Assembly: GCA_021029095.1 (NCBI GenBank) | Contig: JAJOHG010000123.1 | Location: 20,047-84,046 of the forward strand | Reading direction: 5' to 3' | Length of the DNA: 64,000 nucleotides | Source: Phellopilus nigrolimitatus | Lineage: Eukaryota; Basidiomycota; Agaricomycetes; Hymenochaetales; Hymenochaetaceae | Shown here: piece by piece, positions 58,015 through 64,000 of the stretch | Numbering within the stretch: the stretch's first letter is position 1 | How the letters are laid out: every line of letters starts with the position of its first letter | The notes under the pieces: generated by a model | What the model was told of the DNA's origin: nothing | The model's input: the letters and a program-made list of their open reading frames with translations, nothing else | Databases searched by the model: none | Made by a program: the position numbers and the translations under genes

Positions 58015-59593
58015 TCAAGGTTTCCAAACGACCTCCGAATCCGGGAAAGTGTCTCGGAGTTTTTCTTCTTCTATTAGACGACAGCCAGCAACCTCCACCT
58101 TTCCGATCACCACATCATCATAGTCAAAATTATCGCGGACCTCCGCCAGGTTCACAAGATCAATTCTGTCGCAATTGCTGAAATGAAGGGTACGGAGTTC
58201 AGGGGTCGTGTGATTACAAACAGGCATAAAAAAGGTGTGCCCAGGTGCCTCAATCCGAAGGTTCTCCAAGCTTTGAGGCGCGTGACGTAGGACTTGGCCA
58301 AAACCAAGATCATAGTCGGCGTCAGGCCCGGAGAAGTGGAGATGAAGTTTCTTGATCATTGGGAAGTGTCGCATTGACTTAAGGAGATCCTCTCGTCGAC
58401 AATGGATTTTATAGTAATTGTCATGATCGCAGCATTTGGGATAAACGATGGTGAATAACATCTCGGTGACATTTAGGCGGATGGTCCTAAGGACGCGCCT
58501 CGCAAATGGTACTGATGTTTTCCCGACAACGCTGAAAGAGATGCTGGAGATCCGGGAACTCAAATCTTCTTGGATACTGCCATCGTCGTCGTCGTCGTCG
58601 TCGTCTTCGTCGTCGCTATCGCTATCGACAATATCATTAATGCCAACGAGCTCGATCTCTAGAGTTTTCAAAGATGTCAATGATTGAAGAAAATGGTCTA
58701 GTTCTTCAGGTTGGAAACGGACTGTGAATTTCATATGGCAATAAGACAGATTCTGTCTGAAGACTGGCTCGGGGATGAAGTCTGTAAATCCCAAGTATTT
58801 TAGACTTGGCAAGCACCACGACACATAGAAAAGGTGGTGCCCGAATCCATTGCGTATAGTCAATTTGCGAAGACCGGGCATTCGAATTGCAGGATAATGC
58901 CTTAAAATGGGTTCACCTTCGTGAGCAGACAACCTTTGGAATTCGACGTCCTCCAACCGATCTTTCAAGGAAAAGAGGTACTTTACGTGCCGATTCCAGT
59001 GATAACAGAGGGGGCCAATGTCGATTTTTAGAGGACAATTCCGACTCCTATCTACGAAAGTCTTGATTTTGCGGAGGCTCATGCTCGTGTTCAGCCTGCA
59101 ATTCGCCCAGATATGAGGAAAGTCCAGCATCACTTTTCTGAATCGTGTGCAGACATAGGAAAGCGCCAAAGCCTGGTTGAAATCCGACGTAACGGAACCC
59201 AGTATGTGTGAAAGAATCTCGTCGGGCAAGCTGTCCAAGCCCTGCCTGCGCGCCATGCAGTCAGTGCGCTCTTTAAACTTCGCGTTCATCTCCTCCAAAG
59301 AGCGTGCCAAGATTTGCAGAGTGAGAAGCATCCCAGCGGCCTTTTCCTGTAATATCCTTGCATTAAAAATTGTTCTGGCTCTGGCAACCTGCGTTAGGCT
59401 TGAAGTGTCGAAGGTCAGGTTTCTGCATGAGTAATGAGCACAGTAAATTCATAGATCGAATGCTCATCACGCACTGCTCCTTAGCCAACTTTCCCCAGAA
59501 CCGATCAGCGTCCAAGTTTCCATCGCCTTCCGGGACAGCGAAGAAGAAAGGTAGCAACGCAGACAAGCTGCCTCGTTCGAGAGATGTAAACAT
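58015..59593 (-). CDS. F-box protein A8 (tandem triplet, member 1)
   Basis: Exons 59593-59475 and 59422-58015 encode 508 residues. The leader has DRFWGKLAKEQ, the F-box SLPDEILSHILGS and YVCTRFRKVMLDFPHIW. The LRR-like region contains a long acidic run made of GAC/GAT repeats (about 58570-58625), much longer than in A6. The frame is intact to SEVVWKP. Exon-2 sequence is very close to A7, including the identical CMARRQGLDSLPDEIL block, so the pair duplicated recently. Predicted SCF adaptor. Confidence 0.87.
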
Positions 59594-60044
59594 CCTTTTC
59601 GACTTCCGGGCAGATTTGAGCACGCGCTCTGGGCGTTTTAAAAACCTCGGCTTGTAACGAAGCGTTGATGCTCAGTGCTCGGCAGAAATATAACAGATGC
59701 CAAAAATGCTGTGACTCGGGGCAAAGTCAACTCGGAAAGCAAGGGAAAAAGGCACGTTGGAAAGCCGAAAAGAGGTTTTCTAATAATTACATAATTGATT
59801 ATATATGGCAGGTACTTCTCACATTCGCGTTCGGCGACAGAATTATGAGACTATTATTATGCGTACAAAACGAATATATATGTATGTATGTACACCGCCA
59901 ACTGAGTCAAATGTTGTTAAGACAAACAGAGGTATACGCCTTAGAAGTGTCACAAATAGTGTCAAATAATGAATTGTGGAAATGTTGATATGGGATTTTT
60001 TGAAAAAACATAATTGAAATGTTTTAATTAAATACACATATTAT
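59594..60044. other. AT-rich intergenic sequence
   Basis: Upstream of A8 then increasingly AT-rich, with no gene recognised. Confidence 0.5.
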
Positions 60045-60522
60045 GTTTAGGACAAACTGGCGAAAAGACGGAAAATTTTCTAGTGAATTAAGACTTACAT
60101 TGCTGTAATTGGAGGATATCATGTAAGGTTTTATAATGCTACAACAAGTGTTAATACAGGGTTTGTGTTGTGTTATAAGGCCGATGGGCAGCAAGATCGG
60201 TATTACATTTTGTACTTATTTATGCAAGACTTGCCCAGATGTTGGTTGAGGATTAGCCGACAAATGTTTTTTAGACATAGTCGGAGACATCCGAGTGATG
60301 TATCTGGAGGCGTTCAAACAACTTCAACCAAAAAGTGATCTACATATATAGGAAAACACGTAGTAATTACACAAGGCAGAGGTGCAATGCAATTTTCGAC
60401 CATAAAAATACAGATAACCCGTTACTTCGTCATCAACAAAACTTATGTAATCTCTAAAATCATTGTTTAGTCATTCACACGAACTTGAACTTGTGCTGTC
60501 ATATCTGAACTTTGTCCTAAAC
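60045..60522. mobile_element. candidate MITE-like element with 12-bp terminal inverted repeats
   Basis: GTTTAGGACAAA at 60045-60056 is repeated as its exact reverse complement at 60511-60522, bounding 478 bp of AT-rich non-coding DNA. No clear target-site duplication is visible, and no second copy was noticed in the window. A chance 12-bp match is unlikely at this spacing but cannot be excluded. Confidence 0.4.
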
Positions 60523-60666
60523 GTCACCATCAAGCTGGGCTACGTGAATGCTAAAGTACGTCGCACACCATGGTTTCTCTCTTGGTTTTCTATACAACGC
60601 ACCCATGGCAGTAAGAAACAGGTCTACAACTGCAGAAGCCCAGTGGAGTTCTGTCGAAGGGGAAGC

Positions 60667-61172
60667 TGTTACGGAGTAACAGGGTCTTGCCTAATGGAGC
60701 GAGGAGCGTGACTGTGGACAGTGATGTGACGAGTGACGTGAGGCTTGACTGTGACAAGGCGACGATGACTATGGCAAGACTGTGAAGCACTGAGTGCAGG
60801 GCTATGAAGAGCAAGGGCGATGAATAGCAAGACTATGCTAGCTACTGAACAAGGAGGTCAAGCTGGGGCTTAAGGTCCCAGCGATGTACCTATATATACT
60901 GTGAGGCTGACTATGATGTCAGCGGAGCTATGGAGTCATGCGCAGCATGACATGAGGGGAGCGTGAGGGAAAGGCCCGTAAGGGGCGTGTACAGTGGAGC
61001 ATGGAATGAGGCAGTGGAGCGTGGAGCGGGGAGCACCTAGGAGGGGCGGGTACAATGAGGAAGGGGTCAGGCCATGAACTAAGGGAAAGGTAATGGAAAG
61101 GTGAAGGGCCTGACTAAGCGAGGAAGGAATGATGTAAGGGGGGTCGTGAGGTAAGCAAGGTAAGTTCTAACA
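60667..61172 (-). repeat. 3' LTR of the Ty3/gypsy element
   Basis: About 506 bp beginning TGTTAC and ending TAACA on the plus strand, so on the element's own strand it starts TGTTAG. It abuts a polypurine tract at 61173-61185. A TATA motif (TATATATA near 60888-60896) lies inside in the expected place. The partner LTR is outside the window, so the exact outer end is inferred from the short terminal inverted repeat. Confidence 0.65.
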
Positions 61173-61185
61173 TTACCCCCTCTTT
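61173..61185 (-). other. polypurine tract
   Basis: On the minus strand AAAGAGGGGGTAA directly precedes the LTR start TGTTAG, the standard primer site for plus-strand synthesis in LTR retrotransposons. Confidence 0.7.
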
Positions 61186-61576
61186 AAGGCCGACAGTTCG
61201 CCGAAACTGTCAAAGAAAACAAAGAAAGGCGAAAAGAAAACGCAATAAGGCGAAATAAACGCCAATAAGTAGTTACAATGCGCGTGAAGGAAGTCAAAAC
61301 TGAAAAGTGAAAGAGAAAACTCAACAAGAAAAAGCGAGACGAGACGAGACATGACCATGCCGGATTCCGAAAATCTCCAGCCGTGAAGGTTTCTCAGCAT
61401 CACCAACAAGCAGAAGGTTTCGAGCGAGCCTACAACTTCAAGAAGGGTTTAACGAAAGCAATAAAGCTCACCCAAAACGTTGGACCAGGTTTGTCAGCGT
61501 CACCTGAAAGCAGAGGGCTTCACGAATCTGTTCCCACAACGACCTCTAGTTTAACGTCATCGCGGACGTTCCGTCC
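61186..61576. other. non-coding region between the zinc-knuckle ORF and the 3' LTR
   Basis: About 390 bases, A-rich on the plus strand, no ORF of note. Confidence 0.5.
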
Positions 61577-62443
61577 CTAATAATGACGGTTCGTGTGCGG
61601 GCAGTTGGTCGAAGAGTGTCCGGGGGCGAGTCTGTCGCACCATCCGCATTGGTAACGAATACAATCCTGTTGCCGATGTCCGTCTTGGCCGCATGTGAAG
61701 CACCTGATGACCCGAGGCGAGAACTGTGTCCGAATTCGAAGTGGAGTTGCCGTGGAGTTCTCAGGGGAATTGCGCCGGTTAAGGTGTCCTTGGATCTCCT
61801 GAGGCGACATCTGAGAGAACGGGACGTCACCCATCATGGACTGCGTGAAGGGATTGACTGCGCGTCGGAAGGGACGAGCCGTGGGTGGAGTGACTGGTGG
61901 CGATGTTCCGGCAATGAGTTCATCGGGGGGTGACGGAGACGGTGACGGTGCAGCAGGAGGTGGCGGAGTCGACGGTGGAGGGAACGGAAGTCCAGGCGGA
62001 GGCGAGGTGAGATCAATGGCGCCTGTGGCTTCATCAATGGGGAAGCGGTCATTCGAGGGTCGATAGTCGTCCAGGATAGCAAGTACACCAGCATCGAGGG
62101 CTCCTTCCAAGATTTGCCGAATTTGCCGGCGAGCCGTAGACTTTGCCTTCTCGTTTTCGTCGCGCAGTTCATCGATATGTTCACCCATACGATTGGCGAT
62201 AGCGAGGTTCTGCTCGGCTTGGTCATGGGCCTTCTGCCAGCGGACGAGATCGGGTCGTTGAGATTCTCGGATGGTTTGACTGATGGGGCTGGCGAGACCG
62301 GGATCGATGAAGACATGACGGAGGAAAGAGCGATCGTTGGCGAAGTCGAGGTTGGGCCGGTTGCCAGAGACGGGGAGCCGAGTATGAGGTGCCGGGAGCG
62401 GATCAAAGGTGTTCAGGCGCCTCGGGGATCTCTGTGGCGGCAT
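61577..62443 (-). CDS. Gag-like zinc-knuckle protein of the Ty3/gypsy element, downstream of pol
   Basis: ORF of 288 residues from the ATG at 62443; the frame is open further upstream to 62497. It has a helical N-terminal half, a Pro/Ser-rich linker (PPPPAAPSPSPSPP) and two zinc knuckles at the C-terminus. The first is a classic CX2CX4HX4C (CFTCGQDGHRQQDC), the second CX2CX6HX4C (CGWC...HSSTNC). These would bind nucleic acid as in retrotransposon Gag. It lies after the integrase on the element's strand, whereas gag normally precedes pol. It overlaps the preceding small ORF by 41 bases in another frame. It may be an accessory nucleocapsid-like protein or belong to a rearranged element. Confidence 0.75.
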   Translation of the reverse strand: MPPQRSPRRLNTFDPLPAPHTRLPVSGNRPNLDFANDRSFLRHVFIDPGLASPISQTIRESQRPDLVRWQKAHDQAEQNLAIANRMGEHIDELRDENEKAKSTARRQIRQILEGALDAGVLAILDDYRPSNDRFPIDEATGAIDLTSPPPGLPFPPPSTPPPPAAPSPSPSPPDELIAGTSPPVTPPTARPFRRAVNPFTQSMMGDVPFSQMSPQEIQGHLNRRNSPENSTATPLRIRTQFSPRVIRCFTCGQDGHRQQDCIRYQCGWCDRLAPGHSSTNCPHTNRHY

Positions 62444-62759
62444 CGCGATAGACAGGGACAGGGTCGAGGTCAGGGATGAGGTCTTCAGGGGGAACAATTT
62501 GTACGGGTATGTTGCGTGCAGGGACGGCTCGAGATAGACGGTTGATTCTGCGGTTGCGTGGGACAGATCGGAAGACGAGGTGGAGGATTTGCTGTTCGAG
62601 GACGTCGATGCCGAGGCGGATTACGAGGCGGCGGTCGTCAGGGTAGTCGGTGTGGTCGATGATGAACTGGAGGAAGATAGGGGTAGATTCTCCGATTTCG
62701 AGGGCGAAGGTCCAGTTGACAGAGGGTAGGTGCGGTAGGTGGAATGGGAAGTAGGGCAT
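62403..62759 (-). CDS. small ORF between integrase and zinc-knuckle ORF
   Basis: 118-residue frame starting 32 bases after the integrase stop (MPYFPFHLPHL...) and ending inside the start of the zinc-knuckle ORF. It has a compact beginning (VNWTFALEIGEST) and a Pro-rich end. It was not recognised. It could be an element-encoded accessory protein or the N-terminal half of the zinc-knuckle protein separated by a frame change. Confidence 0.5.
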   Translation of the reverse strand: MPYFPFHLPHLPSVNWTFALEIGESTPIFLQFIIDHTDYPDDRRLVIRLGIDVLEQQILHLVFRSVPRNRRINRLSRAVPARNIPVQIVPPEDLIPDLDPVPVYRDAATEIPEAPEHL

Positions 62760-62791
62760 GAGACAGTGGAAGTGGGAGCTGATGGTCGGTG

Positions 62792-63889
62792 TTAGAGTCG
62801 ATGGGTCTTTTTATAGTCGTTGAGAAGTTTTTTCGCATTTTTGAGGTCCGATTCCTTCTGCCACGAGTTGTGGAGTGATGACCATCCTTTCCAGGACACG
62901 AGGTATTGTCTTCGGTTCTTTGGGAAACGATGACGTAGTATTGCGTCAACCTCGTATTCTTCTTCTCCATTGACAAGGTCAGGTGGTGGCTCCGCGTGGG
63001 TAGGTCCGTGGGTATCGGTCTCCACATAACGAGTCAGGAGGGAGGCATGGAAGACATTGTGGATACGCCATCGGACCGGTAAGGTCAGGCGATAAGACCA
63101 TGGGGATAACACGTCCTTGATTTCGAAGGGGCCTTCGCGTTTAGGGGACAATTTTTTGTATGGAGAAGCAATATCGAGGTTCCGGGCTTCTAGCCAAACT
63201 TTCTCCCCTTTCTTGAAGGGTACAAAGTTCCGAGTCATGCGGGCAGCCATGTGCATGTGAGCAAGCTCATGCGCAGCAAGTGCTTCTTCTCGGAGGGCTT
63301 TAAGGGAGCGAAGGCGTTCTTCTACCGAGGGGTGATCGGAATTGGGGTCTGCAGCAGGGATGGCGATTGGTTCGTACCCCATAAGGAGTGAGAATGGGGA
63401 GCGTTTTGTGGCAGAATGTTCGCGTTGATTGTGTGCGAATTCAATATCAGGCAGGTGATCAGCCCAGGTTTCTGGGTGGCGTCCACAATAGATTCGAAGG
63501 TACGCTTCGACTTCTTGGTTTACTCGCTCCGTTTCTCCGTCTGTTTGAGGGTGGAACGCAGTGGATAGGGCTGATGTGATATTGAGCTTCTTACAAAGCT
63601 CCTGAAAGACTTTGGAAGCGAATTGAGGTCCTCGGTCAGAGATGAGTTTCTGAGGTAGTCCAAAGCGTCGGTAGACATTGTCATGGTATAATTGAGCAGT
63701 TCCGAGGGCGTCAATGGTTTTGTTGCAAGGGGAAAGGACAATGCCTTTGGAAAGGTTATGATCGACGGTGACAAATAGTGAGTCATAACCATTTGATTCG
63801 GGGAGTCCGGTGATAAAGTCCATGGAGACTGTGGAAAATGGGTGTGCATTGGGTTCGGCAGGGATCGGATGGAGGGGTGGGACGGGGGG
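62792..63889 (-). CDS. Ty3/gypsy Pol fragment: integrase core and chromodomain
   Basis: Minus-strand frame whose first ATG (63823) is internal; coding similarity continues upstream to about 63889 (HPIPAEPNAHPFSTVS). The integrase catalytic triad is visible: Asp in TVDHNLSKG, Asp in SDRGPQF and Glu in HPQTDGETERVNQE. The C-terminus carries a chromodomain (EEYEVDAILRHR, YLVSWKGW, NSWQKESDL), which in chromoviruses directs integration to particular chromatin. Reverse transcriptase, RNase H and protease lie beyond the window. The frame has no stops, so the element could be recent. Confidence 0.88.
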   Translation of the reverse strand, partial: PPVPPLHPIPAEPNAHPFSTVSMDFITGLPESNGYDSLFVTVDHNLSKGIVLSPCNKTIDALGTAQLYHDNVYRRFGLPQKLISDRGPQFASKVFQELCKKLNITSALSTAFHPQTDGETERVNQEVEAYLRIYCGRHPETWADHLPDIEFAHNQREHSATKRSPFSLLMGYEPIAIPAADPNSDHPSVEERLRSLKALREEALAAHELAHMHMAARMTRNFVPFKKGEKVWLEARNLDIASPYKKLSPKREGPFEIKDVLSPWSYRLTLPVRWRIHNVFHASLLTRYVETDTHGPTHAEPPPDLVNGEEEYEVDAILRHRFPKNRRQYLVSWKGWSSLHNSWQKESDLKNAKKLLNDYKKTHRL

Positions 63890-64000
63890 TGTTTGTTTTT
63901 TGTGAGTGTTTGTCTTTGTGTTGTGTTGTTTGGTTGTTTTTTGTTTTGATTTTGTTGTTTTGTTTGTGTTTTTGTTTGTTTTTTTGTTTGTTTTTTTGTT
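63890..64000. repeat. T/G-rich low-complexity sequence at the window end
   Basis: The plus strand becomes runs of GTTT and GTTTTT units with almost no A or C, replacing the pol sequence expected here. A few codons before it (KTNTHKK) may still be integrase. It looks like a simple-repeat expansion or assembly noise at a contig end. Confidence 0.6.

Noticed and set aside
61577..62497. The start at 62497 for the zinc-knuckle ORF
   Set aside because: The ATG at 62443 has a better context for the conserved-looking N-terminus (MPPQRSPRR), and the segment above it overlaps the preceding ORF in another frame.
1..64000. tRNA, rRNA or CRISPR loci
   Set aside because: No cloverleaf with a T-loop motif, rRNA core sequence or regularly spaced repeat array was seen by eye; a tRNA could still have been missed.

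Overview
The window is nuclear DNA of a filamentous basidiomycete, almost certainly an Agaricomycete. Genes are cut by 50-80 bp GT-AG introns, the one P450 has eight exons, and the dominant families (F-box proteins with degenerate repeats, F-box/propeller-like proteins, DUF6534-type membrane proteins, chromodomain Ty3/gypsy elements) are those expanded in mushroom and polypore genomes. The genus cannot be named from sequence alone. No rRNA, tRNA or CRISPR was recognised.

Layout. 1-2.8 kb: a 95-bp direct repeat, then a complete P450 gene. 3.06-8.82 kb: left arm of an inverted segmental duplication carrying an F-box gene (A1, +), a decayed DUF6534-type gene (-) and a Ser/Pro-rich single-pass membrane protein gene (+). 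The same three genes recur in mirror order and orientation at 41.5-35.5 kb (right arm). The ~27-kb spacer holds an F-box gene that has lost its F-box (A2), seven loci of a second F-box/propeller-like family (B1-B7), and one unrelated single-copy gene for a small mitochondrially targeted protein (29.3-30.0 kb). The B loci are arranged largely head-to-head and tail-to-tail (B1<- ->B2, B3<- ->B4; B2/B3 and B4/B5 converge), with 5' and 3' flanks duplicated along with the genes. B3 and B6 are open across all exons (B6 through a GC donor). B2, B4 and B5 each carry one inactivating change; B1 and B7 are clear pseudogenes; two further stubs or flank relics remain.

42-59.6 kb: five more F-box family A genes, all on the minus strand (A4-A8), of which A6-A8 are a tandem triplet with duplicated spacers. 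A Ser-rich hypothetical gene (D) lies at 44.1-45.4 kb and a relic of it at 56.3-57.1 kb. 59.6-60.7 kb is AT-rich and contains a 478-bp segment bounded by perfect 12-bp inverted repeats. 60.67 kb to the end is the 3' half of a minus-strand Ty3/gypsy element: integrase plus chromodomain, a small ORF, a zinc-knuckle ORF placed unusually after pol, a polypurine tract and an LTR. The window ends in T/G-rich low-complexity sequence inside pol.

How the parts relate. Families A and B both join an F-box, which recruits SKP1 of an SCF ubiquitin ligase, to a variable C-terminal domain. The locus therefore reads as a birth-and-death nursery of candidate ubiquitin-ligase substrate receptors, shaped by inverted duplication. 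What they recognise cannot be deduced from sequence. All exon joins were done by eye from splice motifs and paralogue comparison; no searches were run.
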